Shown one piece after another: positions 38,789 to 51,990 of a stretch of 64,000 nucleotides of DNA. The stretch is from Sphagnum magellanicum. Taxonomy: Eukaryota; Streptophyta; Sphagnopsida; Sphagnales; Sphagnaceae. A model generated the notes under the pieces. It was given only the letters and a program-made list of their open reading frames with translations. It was not told where the DNA came from and ran no database searches. Location: contig CM038912.1 of the NCBI GenBank assembly GCA_021904315.1, positions 10,503,061 to 10,567,060 on the forward strand, given 5' to 3'. The translations under genes were made by a program, and so were the position numbers. Numbering within the stretch: position 1 is the stretch's first letter; each line of letters starts with the position of its first letter.

Positions 38789-41700
38789 CTATGTGAAGTC
38801 AGAGGGCTCATGTTGATCAGAGATATGCCTGAATCCACTTGAGTTATCTCTGGATCTCTGTTGGTTCAGGCTTGCTCGTTGCATCAACCGCACAAGTGCT
38901 TCCACTACTTCTGACATTGGTGGACGGAATTCAGGTTCAGGCTGCAATTGAGATATATCCATCATGTCAGTAAATCATGGAATGAGGTTTGCACAAATGT
39001 GCAGCAGGTGCCAGCTCACCCAATAGCACCTTCTTTGTGCACACTTCCCCACCAATAGCATTGCACAGATTGGGTTTCAGGGGAGCATGGAGCATGTTGA
39101 CTACACATTCAAATGCCAACCTCAATCAATCCTTCCACCCATTTCCATGGTGACATTTTTCCAGCAACAACTTGAACCATCCAGATAAAGCTGCACCGTA
39201 GCACTACTTACTATGTATTACAGAAAAATTGCTTATTTTCTTCCAGTTATGGAGGAATGACAAATGCTGGAAACTTACCTGTACACACAATGCAATGATA
39301 TCAGCAAACCGTGATAGAGATTTTGCAGGATACATTCCCTTCAATGCAGGGTCCACCATTTTCACCAGTGCATCAATGTCATGTAGCTGAGGAGTGGCCC
39401 ACCTCACGAGTGACTGCTCTGATCTTGTCCTCGTGCTGAAGAGGAAGAAAAACCCATTGCCATGCATGAATCTTTTAGATGGGAAAATTAGCAACAGAAT
39501 GAATTCTGAGCAATTGCTAATCTGTAGCAATCACCATTGATCCTTGAAATACACCTCTATGAAGATAGATATTTGCCCATGGCTGCCAACTCTTTGTTTA
39601 GGCCATGAAGTGGGTTTCAGGGCACTGACCTGTCAAAGGGCTTTCTTCCTGTCAAAAGCTCCAGCAAGACAACACCAAAGCTGTAGACATCACTTTGCAT
39701 AGTGTAAAGTCCAGACATGGTGTACTCAGGGGCACTGTATCCCAGTGATCCCAGCATCTGTGCTGATATCTGTCTCTGCCAATGTTACAGTATCAGTCAT
39801 CACCGTGCGCACTTACATAATTCTCTTATTCAGCACACAGAGGCTTTGCACATGCATTGAGCCTGAACAAAAATGTTGATAATTACCTGCCGCTCCCCAT
39901 CAATGGGGATGAAGGCTGCAATCCCGCAATCAGACAGATGAGGGATGGTCTCATCATCCAGTAAGATATTTGCTGACTTGAAATTCCGGTGCACCATTGC
40001 CGGCAGGCATACCTCATGCAAGTATCTGGCACATTTGCATACAGGTATCTGGTTTCATAAGCCACAAAAGGCCCAAACTCTTCTCATTAACCTCATTTGC
40101 AATGCCCATGCCACACAGTCTCTCCCATCAAACAACTAAATTTGCTCAACTATTGTCATTTAGCTCTCACTGAACTTGGAATGTCTAACCAAATCTTCAG
40201 CTGTGCGATGAGAAAATGGTGGTAGAATGAAATGTACTCAAGTGCACGAGCAGCTCCCAAAGCAATCTTGACTCGCATGTTCCAGGAAATATGCAATGCA
40301 GTTTTGTCAGATGTATGAAGGGTGTCATTGAGTGTGCCACCATTCATGTACTGGTAAACCAGCAAGTGCTGTCCATGCTCGGCACAGTAGCCTATCAGCT
40401 CCATGATGTTTGCATGCTGCAGATGTGCCATGGTGCATACAGCCGCAAGAAACTCTTCATTATCTTGCACTTGAGCAGCAGATGTATCTAGCTTCTTCAC
40501 CGCAACTACCTGCACAGCAAAAACTTTCAGGACATGCATGTTGACAGAAATTTCCAAAGAGATGCAATATATAGAACTTCCATCCTTCCCACAAAGAACT
40601 TGGAAGCCAACACACAAGGGATGTATGGTACTTCTTACCTGTCCATCTGGAAAATCGCCACGATATACCCGACCCAGAGACCCTTCACCAATCAGATTTT
40701 CTTGTGCAAAGCTGTTAGTGGCCATTTGAAGGTCTGCTATAGAAAAGGCAGTAGCAGCAATCACGGTGCTTGGACTTTTGCCAGAGCTGAGTCCGGCTTG
40801 GCCCCTCTCACTAATGCCTTTGAGTGAAGGTGGGGCCTTTAAGATCTGTACAACTGGAGAGGCTCTCATTGTCATTACTTCCTCAACTTGACCAGCTGTT
40901 GCAAAGGTACAACACACAGTGAGTCTGTACTTCTACACTTCTAAGAGCCAGTGGTGGCTCTTTTGCCAGTACCCATTTGATGGCAATCAATCATACATAC
41001 AGAGTGGTTCTCATACTTCAAATTCTGCTATACTTTCGCAAAATAGCACATGTTGAGAAATGTAACATCCGAAGGATACACATCACTCTCTCTGCTTCCC
41101 TGTGTGCAAGAACATAACTGAGACTGATTCCATATGCATTGCAGCTGTCCATACCTGTTGCAAAGGACCTGGGATTTGATTGTCTTGATTTCCCTGTTCT
41201 CAAATAGTAGGCCCAAGTAAGTTTCTTGTGAGGCAAAGTCAGCACCTGCCTCATCCCCATTCTAACAACCCACTGGACACAATTGAACAAACAAGCACTT
41301 GAATGCCCTAGTATTGACTTTGCTGGCAAAAGAGAATGCTAGCATTTCTGGCATGTCATAGATGAACACCACAATTGGTGAACAGAATACGTGTTTTGGC
41401 TTTCCAAGATCTTACCTTTCATAAGAGGGGAACTAAGAGGTTGTGCCTGGGAACCCCCCTGTCCATGCACCTTCTCTTCATCACTTACAGATATCCGTTT
41501 TCCACACAATCTCCATAAGCAGAACATCAAACCCAAGCTGGTGGCTACAAGTAAGAACAGAGCAGCAATTGCAATTCCAGCAATCCAACCAGGGGTCCAG
41601 AAGCGTTTGCTTCCTGTCACAACTGCAGCACTTGCAGGGGACTTCACCGGTGAGTTGTGCACTATCACTGGTGGAGGTGATTGCACAGGTGAAGCTGGTG

Positions 41701-44700
41701 GTGTAGATAAAGGTGTAGGTGAAAGCAAAGGTGGAGCCGGTGGTGTTGACACAGGTGTTGGTGAAAGCAAAGGAGGAGCTGGTGGTGTAGATGAAGGTGT
41801 TGGAGAAAGCAAAGGTGGAGCTGTGGGTGTCAATGAAGGTGTTGGTGAAACCAACGGCGGAGGTAATTGGGTCAATGGGGGAGGAGGGACTACTGATGGG
41901 GGAGGAGGGGCTGGTGAAGTACTGAATTGATTGCCACCAAATCTGCCAGTGAGCAAGGAATTTCATCACATGATCAGGATTATAACAGCACCTCAAGGTG
42001 GTTTTGGCACTAATGAGATTATGTGATCATGGATATCACCAGGTGGATGCTGGATGCAAGAGACTAAAGTGAATAGTCATAGAAACATACATGAAGGTGG
42101 GTGGGTGCAATCCTGGAGGAATCCAGCCAGTGAACTGGTTATTCTGAATGTTCCTGGAAAAAGAAAATTCATGTCCCCTTGTCAGTTAGTATTTTCAGTG
42201 TGGTCACATGGCTCTGGATCCTTTCAAATCCGTTTGCTACCAGGTCACTATTGTCACCTCCTTAGGGAAAACACTGTTCGCACAGAACTGAGAAACATGT
42301 AAAGCACACATACATCTGCTGCCATGAGGTTTGATAGACAGGAAAGAGTTGGCTGCAATATGACTCACAATACTTGGAGGTTTGTCAGGTTTGAGAGGGA
42401 TAGAGGCAGGTTGCCATTCAGCTGATTACTTTCCAGGTTCCTGCAAAGAAAATGATATTTGTATGACTGTATCCCATTTCAAAAACTGCATCAAGTGAAA
42501 AAGAAGAACAAAGCACAATACCTGTTAACATCCAACAACATGATCTCCAACAGTAGAAGAAACTCTGGATCAGCAACTTCAACTTCAGGTATCAGAATGC
42601 CATTAAGTGGATTTGCTTGCAAGAGACCACAATTATGGATACTAAATCTACAGACAGATGCATCAACAAAATTCACTACAATACTGTAACCCATATACAA
42701 AAGGTGGAGAGGGCTCACAGGACCCTCAGAGCTGTCAAGTCACCCAATGAGTTTGGAAGTCCACCAGTCAAAGTGTTGTATGATAGATCCCTGCATGGAT
42801 GTCAATGATTCATGTTCTACAGACATATGTAGCAAATATATTTTGGGTGTCTTTGTCTCCTTGCAAGACAATGTGGGTTGAGTAGTTACTGAATACTCAC
42901 TATAATAAAGCTGGCAACCCTTTGGCCTCTTGCAAATGTAGAGAAAATGGAAGAGTTATTCTGGTAGCTAAAAGTGACTGACAATTGCCGTGGAAACACA
43001 GCCAAAGAAATGCTCACAGCTGACAAACTTACAGGGTTGTCAGAGAGACGAGTGGCGTAAATACATCCGGGACTCCATTACCAATTGCATTTTGACTAAG
43101 ATCTCTGCAATTGAGCAAGAAACATCTATCAGTTCTCATTGTAATCATCTCCAGAACTCTCTTGAGCAATAAATGGAATAAGAGATTCAAAATTCTGTAG
43201 CCAAATACCCAACTTTCTCAACTGAAATCTGTATACTGTCGACAACTGTAGATATCTTCAGCTCATAGAGATTAGACATAAAACACTGAGAACTTCACTT
43301 CCACTTTAATTATACTTCATTGAGTGTATGTCACCTGCACCTTGATGCAACTAATGTGCATCCATCCCAAATAGTGGTAGACAAGTGCCCATTCATGAAA
43401 GCTGGTTATCCAGTATCTGATTGTTAAAGTATTGATGGTGTGTATAGTACTTCACTCCATGGGAAATGGGTTCATGATGTGCTTTATGTAACAGATCGTA
43501 CCTTAAACTGCAGCTCTGTAAAAACTGATTGAATGTAAACAACTGCTGTGAAGCCTGTGAACCAAAAAAAATCTATGAACCAAGAGAAAGAGCAATTCTT
43601 ACAGAACAATAAGGCCACTCAGTTGGTGAATTGAATAGGGTAGGCTGCCAATGAAATGATTTCCTGCAAGGATCCTGTTTGCCTAATCAAGAATAAGTAC
43701 TTGTTATTTGTTCTTGACTCTGCTCAAACCAAAGGATCTCCTTCATCACACCATCCCTGAGAATGTCACCAACTGATATCATGACAGAGCATTGTATTCT
43801 GACATGTACATTGTAAAAAAAAGAAGCAGGAGCGGTTAACATATCATTGAGAACTGTACATATGCTTACAGGTTCTGAATAGAAGGTGGGAGCTGGTTGG
43901 GCACAATTCCTCCAATGTTGTTAGTGCTAACATTACTGCACTTTTCAAACAAGCACATCAGTTTCACACCCGTCATAGTTTATTTCCACAGAGGTCTGGA
44001 GAAAAAGTTGTAACTTTCCAACTTGAATTACTCATAGATTGTGAACTGAAAGAGCATTTGATAACAACCAGAATTCACAACTGCAACTTACAAGTACAAC
44101 AGTGATTGCAAGCCAGAAAGTCCATATCCAAGTTGTCCAGTCAGACCCAAGTTGCTCAGATGTCTGTACAACAGGATTTCAAAAAAGAGATGAAAAGTGC
44201 CTTGTCACCAAGGTGCCACTAGCTGCTCATCAGAGTAAATTAGATGGGTAGGTGTCTCAAAACTCTCTATAAACACTCACTCAAGAGACATCTAAGATAT
44301 TCTCAGGTCTACACTGAGAAAAGGAGTGTGTACCAATTGCAGTTGCAAGGTGCACAGCAATGTTCTAAATGGAAAGAGGGGATTCATGGAAATAAACAAT
44401 CGTATCAATTCTACTTATGAAGTGGACATCAATTGCAATGCTATACAGGATCTTCACCAATTCCTACGAGAATCTTGAAACAGATGTAATAATGTTGCAA
44501 CACAGTCCAGGAAATTGTTGCATGGGCAGAGACATTATGACCAAGGCTATTTACTTTGGTTGTAGCACTAATTGATCAAGCATGAATCTCCTGATAGTTG
44601 TACTCTGAGAGTAAGTCTATACAATCGTATTCTTACGAGCAACTACAAGCAGGTGTCACTGCTCTATATGCCCCTCCAAATAGAGCAGCTCGAGGACAAG

Positions 44701-45795
44701 AGAACTACTACTATTGTTGTGTTGTGTAAAGCACTAAAGAGGCTGGGAGGTTGAGCTTAGGTCCTATCCTCTAAGACAACCTTGTGATGTAAGAAATGTA
44801 AATTCAAAGTTGGAGATTACATACAGCTCTGTTACATTGGCACCAACACAGACAACACCCAGCCAGTTCTGAGTGCAAGGATCCCCACCACTTGTGTTCC
44901 AATTGGTCAGTTGTGGTGGTTGCTGCAAGTCCACATATAGTGTTGTCAATGCGGTCACTGCACAGTAACAAAGACACAGTTCAGAGGAAACTTCAGTCTG
45001 AGCACTCCCTCCTTAATGAAAGCTAACCAAGTTCACCACCCAGCAAAACAATGTAGTCTAATGCAATCACAACAAACCTTTCACAAATCTATGAAGTCGT
45101 TGCAGGCACAGTCAATCTTCACAACAGCAATTTGAAAGTAACAGGAGACCATGAGTGCAGTCATAACCTCACAAGAGTTTTCACTCACAAAGTGTCAGAC
45201 CACCACCTTCTTCATTGTGAATAATAGTGCAGTGACAAGCTGCCATGACTACTACCTACCTGACTGACTTCATCAGCTCCCGACAGACAACAATGGGTGT
45301 AGATTAGTACATAAGAATCAGCCCAAAATCTGAGCAAATGAGTATACAAAATCTTCATCCCAAGTTTCTATCTGAGTTTCTGTCACATTTTTCAGAAGCA
45401 ATGGGAAGCCTCATTCATGATGCTGGCTGGCTAGCACTCAAGAGACAAGAATGCAAATCAGAGTAAAGCAAATTCTCTGTTGCCAGGGTGAGAGAAAGAA
45501 AGGCAAACCCTAAGGTTTCATATCTGTCCTACAGATTGGATAGCATCTCGATTCTCCTCTTGCTAATTCAATGCTTTCTAGCATCATTTTGCTGTTTGCA
45601 AGGTTGCATTTTGGTGCTTCCACATGCATTCTGCTGATTCTGATTTCTGGTTGTGAAGGAATGAATTTTTCACAGAGTGATGATGAGAGTTTACATACCA
45701 TCTTGTGCATCAGTGGCTCCATCGATGACACTGAGGAGTGACAGCAAAAGGATGATGGTGGCAAATGCAAGATTGGTGCTGTGCATCCTTGCCAT
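38789..45795 (-). CDS. STRUBBELIG-receptor family LRR receptor pseudokinase (SRF)
   Basis: Seventeen minus-strand exons encode about 831 residues: 45795-45699, 44957-44825, 44163-44092, 43935-43870, 43674-43603, 43104-43033, 42790-42719, 42647-42522, 42440-42369, 42153-42091, 41942-41416, 40895-40639, 40509-40238, 40025-39887, 39775-39630, 39435-39279, 38941-38789. Order: signal peptide ([18 protein letters not shown]), N-cap with [14 protein letters not shown], leucine-rich repeats on separate, mostly 72-nt exons, a proline-rich linker (about 315-370), a membrane helix (about 400-425), then a kinase domain (about 512-800). [12 protein letters not shown] and the lysine of VVAVKK are present, but HRD reads HRN (about 648) and DFG reads DCG (about 666). 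These changes are the norm in SRF proteins, which are held to signal without phosphotransfer. Relatives act in organ shape, cell-wall sensing and immunity. Every intron phase fits; exon 8 alone is loosely placed at its acceptor. Confidence 0.94.
41678..41845 (-). repeat. 42-nt coding repeat in SRF proline-rich linker
   Basis: Four units of 14 residues, typified by [14 protein letters not shown] and [14 protein letters not shown], lie in the extracellular linker between the leucine-rich repeats and the membrane helix of the SRF protein. The first and fourth are slightly diverged. Such arrays often vary in copy number between individuals. Confidence 0.88.
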
Positions 45796-45910
45796 TTTAG
45801 AGAATCAGACTCAATCAATCCTACATTCTCAACAGATCCTTCTTCCACATTTGAGCTCTGATGATTCCAGGCATTTTGAATAGAGCCTTCGCCCTGCACA
45901 AGCTGCAGGA
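44893..45910. repeat. Direct duplication block, copy 1 (intact SRF 5' end)
   Basis: This block holds the 5' part of SRF exon 2, intron 1, exon 1 and upstream sequence. It is closely matched by 46534-47600 in the same orientation. This copy keeps the reading frame of the signal-peptide exon. Confidence 0.88.
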
Positions 45911-46533
45911 AGCAGATATATATAATCCTGATCTAAACTGGCCAGCAGGAAGAAAGGTTTATAGTGATAAGGTTTAGAGAAGATGCTACTTAGAAAATTA
46001 CTTCAGAAACAGACATCATGGAACCTCTGAAGCATACCCAACCACAAACCAGCCATCATACTAGAAATGGTCCCCTCTCAACCCTACAACAACACCTCTA
46101 CATTCACCTGTAAACTCGCTTCCTCTCTCTCTTCTTTTGAAGTACATCTGTCTTCCTCACAATCTCACACCTCGCTCCCTCAAAACATTTGATTCTCCTA
46201 CACTCTAGCCTTACTCTCATAGAATCCTCCCAGATAGCTCTCATCTTGTCTATGCTACCACTCACCTTGTCTATACTATTGCTCACCTTCTCTATGTTGT
46301 GTCCAACTCTATGTCCAATGTATCCTACCCTTATAGTTATAGACACCATGCCCAGAGCTATCCATCTAGCAACCAAACCCTCTCTTTCACCCTCCCCTCT
46401 TCCCTCCATTAAATTCTTCCCTACCCCTTCCCTCACACACTGCTCTTCCACCCCAACCCATCTCAAGGCCCAGGCATATGGTCATGAAAACTACTGCCTA
46501 CACTGCAATCACAACAAACAGTTCCAATTGCAA

Positions 46534-47600
46534 CAACAATTGCATTCCAATTGGTCAGTTGTGGTAGTTGCTGCAAGTCCACATAATAGTGTTGTCAATG
46601 CAGTCACTGCACAGTAGTAACAAAGACAGTTCAGACAGGAATCTTCAGTCTGAGCACTCCTTCCTTAAGGAAAGCTAACCAAGTTCACCACCCAGCAAAA
46701 CAATGTAGTCTAATGCAATCACAACAAACCTTTCACATATCTATGAAGTTGTTGCAGGCACAATCAATCTTCACAACAGCAATTTGAAAGTAACAGGAGA
46801 CCATGAGTGCAGTCATAACCTCACAAGAGTTTTCACTCACAAAGTGTCAGACCATCACCTTCTTTGTCGTGAATAATAGTGCAGTGACAAGCTGCTATGG
46901 CTACTACCTACTTTTACAGAAAAGGAAGCAAAAAAAGCAATCCACTGACTTCACTGGCTCCTGACAGATGACAATGGGTGTAGATAAGTACATAAGAATC
47001 AGCCCAAAATCTGCACAAATGAGTATACAAAATCTTCATCCCAAGTTTCTATCTGAGTTTCTGTCACATTTTGAAGAAGCAATGGGAAGCTTCATTCATG
47101 ATGCTGGCTGGCTAGCACTCAAGAGACAAGAATGCAAATCAGAGCAAAGTGAATTCTCTGTTGCCAGGGTGAGAGAGAGAAAGGCAAACCCTAGGGTTTC
47201 ATATCTGTCCTACAGATTGGATAGCATCTTGATTCACCTCTTGCTAATTCAATGCTTTCTAGCATCATTTCGCTGTTTGCAAGGTTGCATTTTGGTGCTT
47301 CCACATGCATTCTGCTGATTCTGATTTCTGGTTGTGAAGGAATGAATTTTTCAGAGTGATGATGCGAGTTTACATACCATCTTTTGCATCAGTGGACTGT
47401 GGCTCCATCAATGACAAAGCTGAGGAGTGACAGCAAAAGGATGATGGTGGCAAATGTGAGATTGGCACTGTGCATTCTTGCCATTCCAGAGAATCAGCTC
47501 CAATCACTCCTGCATTCTCAACGGATGCGTCTTCCACATTTGATCTATGATGATTCCAGGCGTTTCGAGTAGGACCCCCAACCTGCACAAGCTGCAGGAA
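46534..47600 (-). pseudogene. Direct duplication block, copy 2: decayed SRF exons 1-2
   Basis: A close copy of about 1 kb of the SRF 5' end lies upstream of the intact one, separated by about 620 bp. The copied signal-peptide exon (about 47392-47491) still starts [19 protein letters not shown]. It carries a 7-base and a 3-base insertion and reaches a TGA after GATVH. The copied exon 2 start has an extra base (ACTATTATGTGG against ACTATATGTGG). It cannot encode the receptor N-terminus, but it may still act as a promoter or untranslated exon. Confidence 0.85.
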
Positions 47601-48759
47601 GCATATCTAGACTTGAACAACCACTGCAACAAATGGGTCACGGGGAAGTACCCAATTCATTCAAGTAACTGGAGATATGGTTCACGAAACTTCGCCAAAT
47701 TCGGTTGTGCCGCACATGCTGAGAGGTGGAAGTGATCAAACGGATCGTCAAGGAATTTTCTCACGCATGTGGACGTACGAAGGGATGGTGCATACTAGAG
47801 GGGAGAAGCTTGAAGAGCCATCTGAGAACAGAAGGAAAGATCTAAGCTTCTAGAGCGCCTAAGAACAAAATCTGAAGAGTATTTAGAAGAATGCATCATC
47901 CCGTTTGTCTCCTCCGCATTCAATTGTTCACCCAAGTCATCGAGTTGCAGAGAATTCAAGAGCATAACAAGAAAGGTACGATAGCGTGCACCCGAAACAA
48001 ACCCAAAAAAGACCCACACCCATCATTGGGAATTTGACACAGATATCACGAATAGCGACCAGAAAGGATCATGCAACAGCAATAATCCGCGTACCTGGCA
48101 ACTGCAGCAGAACAGAGCGCACCCCTCGTCGTTTCAAATTGCAGTTGGAGCAGAGCTTCAAGGGATGCGGCACAACCATCGACACGCAGAGAGTAAAAAG
48201 TTCATAAGTACAAGACCAAAAGGTTCCACGATCCTCGCCAGTTGAATTTCAAAACTTAATCGGGAAGCAATTTGACGCACACGCGAACGATTGCAAACAA
48301 ACACGAAAAACAGTGAGAGCGAAAAACACTCTGAAGCTAGAAAGAAGAAGAAGTAGCTCCCATATCTACAGCTCTCCTGAACGCAATTCTTCACTAAAAC
48401 GCACGAAGTAAAATCCGGTGGACGCAGGAGATGGAGATCTATATGAATCAGGAGAAGAACCAGTGTAGTAAACAAAAAAAACGAAGCGGTTCTAAGAGAG
48501 AGAGAGAGAGAGATGCGAAGCCGAAGCTCGCACGGAGACGACACCGCGGAGGAACACGCGGCCCGCGCCTCTGCCGAAGCTGTACAGCGACTGTACGTAC
48601 AGAAACGGTATGTACAGAAACTGAACTCGACTCTGTGACCTGGCACCAAAAAAAACAGAAAACCAAAAAAAAACAAATAAATAAAAATAAATCCCAAAAT
48701 TGTTTTGGAAAATAAGGGGCGGGGGGGGGGGAGGGATTCATTTGATTTCTTGGAAAGTT

Positions 48760-49300
48760 TGGCAAAATGACAATTTGTGAGGGTGGCAGCAGGTTATGTG
48801 AATTTGGTTTTTTGTCATTTGCAACAGCCTTCATTCGAGGAAAGTTCGGCAAATGACAATTTGTGGCAATGGCAATTTCTTGGGCCCAGCCATTTCCTTG
48901 GCCCCCCAAGTGGTTGTGTGTCAATTGAAGGGAATTTTGGCTGGCATAATCCCATGGACACTATTACCATGCCTACATGCATTTTCTATTTGCAACTAGT
49001 GCTGAAACATTATTCATTGGGTTTCTCCAAACCCAGGTTCGGCAAATGACAATTTGTAAGGTGGTGGCGGTTTGCATGAATCCAGGTTTTTTAAAACTTA
49101 CCGCGGTTTGTGAACCTTAAACCCTTTCCACAAACTGCAGTAAGTTGAAAAAAACCCTAAACCCTCTTCTTCAGCGAAGGCATGGCAAATGATAATTTGT
49201 GGCAATGGCAATTTCTCAGGTCGACCCCATTTCTTGAGTCCTGGCAAATGACAATTTGTGGCAATGGCAATTTCTCATGTCGACCCCATTTCTTGAGTAC
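48760..49300. repeat. ACAATTTGT repeat cluster with imperfect hairpin
   Basis: The word GGCAAATGACAATTTGT or a close variant occurs five times (near 48762, 48848, 49039, 49184 and 49242). The last two belong to a tandem pair of about 60 bp sharing GGCAATGGCAATTTCTCA and GTCGACCCCATTTCTTGAGT. Between them, 49085-49113 and 49129-49156 form an imperfect hairpin (GTTTTTTAAAACTTACCGCG against the reverse complement of GCAGTAAGTTGAAAAAAAC). Confidence 0.8.
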
Positions 49301-50639
49301 GCCCCCCCCAACCCCCCCAAATGCAGTTGCAAGTCAATTGAAGAGTATTTTGGGTGTGTCATCCTGCAGACCTCCCATGGACCTGTTTGGAGTTTCTCAA
49401 TTGCTTATATAATAAGCAGTGTTTTATCCTAGACTTTAATGATTTTTCATGTAGCCTTGTCTGCCTTTTTTTTTTTGTTTTGCTCTAAAATGCTGATTCA
49501 TCTTTGAATCAATTACATGGGGAGCTGACTCCCAAACTCTTCTTCTTTTTTGCAATAAGTCATTTTGATTGGCCCATCACAAAAAAATTTATAACAAAAG
49601 AACTTGAACTTTGGAACCTCCCCAAAATAAAAGTTTCTATTTTGCAAATTTTATACAGAGTGCCTCCCCTTTGGCCCAGTTAAGGCCATGCCACACCTGG
49701 TGGTAGTGGTGGTGGTAGGTCAGTGTTTAGGATGATAAAAAGTTATATGAGTCCACACCTTCAATGATAACTAATAACAAATCCTATGTGGCAGTTGACA
49801 TGGCAATGGAGTTAACATTTAATTTTTTCTAACACCTAATCTTAGGATAATTTTTTTAGAAAAAGGTAGATTTCAGAATTTCTTGTTGGTGTTCCACCCA
49901 AAATGAAGGATTAACTCAATGTTAACAAACCCTCCCTCCTTCTCTCCCTTTTTTTTTTTTTTTTTCCTTTCTTTCTCTTTCTTTGTTTTCTTTTTCTTCC
50001 TTAGTTCCTCCTCTCTCTTCACATGCCCCTCTTTCTTTGCATGTCCTTCCTAAAGAAGGGTCTACACAAAACTATCTACAATATGTTCTCCTGAATCAAA
50101 TCTCCTTTCACAAAATTGTTTCAAGGAAAATGTCTACTCTCCAAATGCACCTTATCTACATAGTATCTCAATTACAAGAAATGTGTCTAAAATTCAAGGA
50201 GTTTGTTTATGAAATTGCAAGAATTTTATCTTTGATAACCAAGTTTTGAATTGCAAGAGTTCTATCATTCCAAGTGCATTCTAAATCCAACTACAAATTT
50301 CCATCCTACCTATCTATAGATTGTAGCAATTGCAAGAGTTCAAAGTCCCTAATCAAGATGTGACCCTCAAATACCAATGTTGAACAAAGTTTCTTCAAGA
50401 TCTTCCATTGAATGGTTCAACCAAGAATCGAACTACAACCCTTTAATGACAACCAAAACAACCTCAACCAGATTCACCAAGTGGGAACATGAACACTAAT
50501 AAACAATGTTGCAAATCTTGCTCTAACAAGTATGAAGTTGTACACCTTTGAATCCATTCAATCATTTCTTGCATGCATCCATAAAAAACAAAAACAAACA
50601 CTATGAATATTTTAAGAACAAGAATAAGAATAAATTAAA

Positions 50640-51990
50640 ATGCATTAGGAATAATGTAGTGGAATGGCTACTCAAATTTTGCAAATATCGTAAACCTCGG
50701 TGACAATAACACAAGAACATCATGTCCATCTCGAAATAATAAAGGCAAGCAAAAAGTTTTTATAGATTTAGATTGTGTGGAAATCAAATCCAAAAAACCT
50801 AAACAACCAAATTGAGAAAATGTTGAAATCCTAACACTCATCAAAGGAAAGAAAACCAAACATGAGGCCAACTTGATAATGGTTGATTCCAAAAACAACA
50901 TGGAAACATCCATCAAAAAGTGGAAGCGTGTTTCAACATTTGTCATGACCAATGGTCATTTTGAGCATTTCCACAATGGAGCAACATGTAAGGACAAGTG
51001 GGTGTCTCTCTATGGAGACTACAAGAAAATAACTAAGTACATGGGTGTTATTAGTCACAATGAAGACTATTGGGCAATGTCCATAGAAGATAGGGTCACG
51101 CCAGGATTGCCCAAAAGCTTCAATAGGTCATACTTTGACCTCATTGATGAGTTCATGCAGAATAGCCTATGTTTCAACCTTCCACATTCACAAGATTCCA
51201 TGAATCTAGAAGATGACATCTATCATGCACAACCTTACTTGCAAGAGTCTTCATTATATGATGATCTTGAAATCAATGAAGAACATATGACTAAAGATAC
51301 CATGGAAAGAAATGCATCTCCCTTTGCACCTTTTGATCCCACATTACATTGTGCAAAAACATTCCAAAAAGGGGGTACTTAGGCAATGCCTCCCAATCTT
51401 GGTCAAAATACACCAATGAGCTTTACCCCCCATGGACAAAGAACCCCAAACTATAACATGAAACAATCCCATAATTCAACCTATTTTTTCAAGTCCAAGT
51501 GCAAAATCTTGGCAGGCTCCATCATAAAAAAATCCAAGAAAAGTTACATAACCATTTGAAACTCCAAGAAAAGACGGTCCCAACATCCCCTTTTGACATA
51601 AAGGCACAACAAATACCTCAAAAACAAGTGCAAATAGCTCTATCAGGCAACCTCGACATCATGTTGGGAACACTAGAATGAAAAGGAAAACATCCATAGC
51701 TCACAAGAATATGGTTGAAACAATTTAGGAAGGGAATGTGGCATTGGTTGAATCTATCAACCGTATCCATGAAGTAAACCTACAAATTGAAAAAAATTGT
51801 GCACGTGCACAAGAAAGCCAGTTGAAATACTTCAAACAAAGAAATATATTGAGATCAATTGAATGCAACAAGGAATGCTACAAGCAATAGTTGGGCTTGT
51901 GAAAGTTGTGGCATTGACATTCAAAAGAAACACACAAAGTAATATGCCACCAAGACGTACATTAGGTGTAGAACATGAAAAATAAACACT
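50640..51990 (+). pseudogene. PIF/Harbinger ORF1 (Myb/SANT-like DNA-binding) remnant
   Basis: The open part at 50873-51382 encodes a trihelix/SANT-like domain typical of Harbinger ORF1: CKDKWVSLYGDYKKI, YWAMSIEDRVTPGLPKSF, and YFDLIDEFM. The expected C-terminal half is recognisable downstream in broken frames, with KRKTSIAHKNMVE, SINRIHEVNLQIEK and ARAQESQLKYF. Frameshifts and stops (for example TAG at 51728-51730) show decay. In this superfamily ORF1 helps bring the transposase to DNA and into the nucleus. Confidence 0.75.

Larger units (their letters stand above)
45911..50639. other. SRF upstream region and spacer, no intact gene
   Basis: Apart from the decayed duplicate, this holds a unique spacer (45911-46533), a GA run at about 48496-48513, a G-run at about 48717-48733, the ACAATTTGT repeat cluster with a hairpin (48760-49300), and pyrimidine-rich DNA near 49930-49990. 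Open frames at 46104-46617 and 48158-48924 are low in complexity, and no domain is recognised. Confidence 0.6.

Noticed and set aside
43488-43560. Possible extra SRF exon (frame containing [12 protein letters not shown]) between LRR exons
   Set aside because: It lacks the leucine-rich-repeat pattern, and the 72-nt exons at 43603-43674 and 43033-43104 already join in phase without it.
46104-46617. Opposed open frames in the spacer between the SRF duplication copies
   Set aside because: Low-complexity CT/GA-rich DNA opens both strands; there is no conserved domain and no splice-compatible neighbour.
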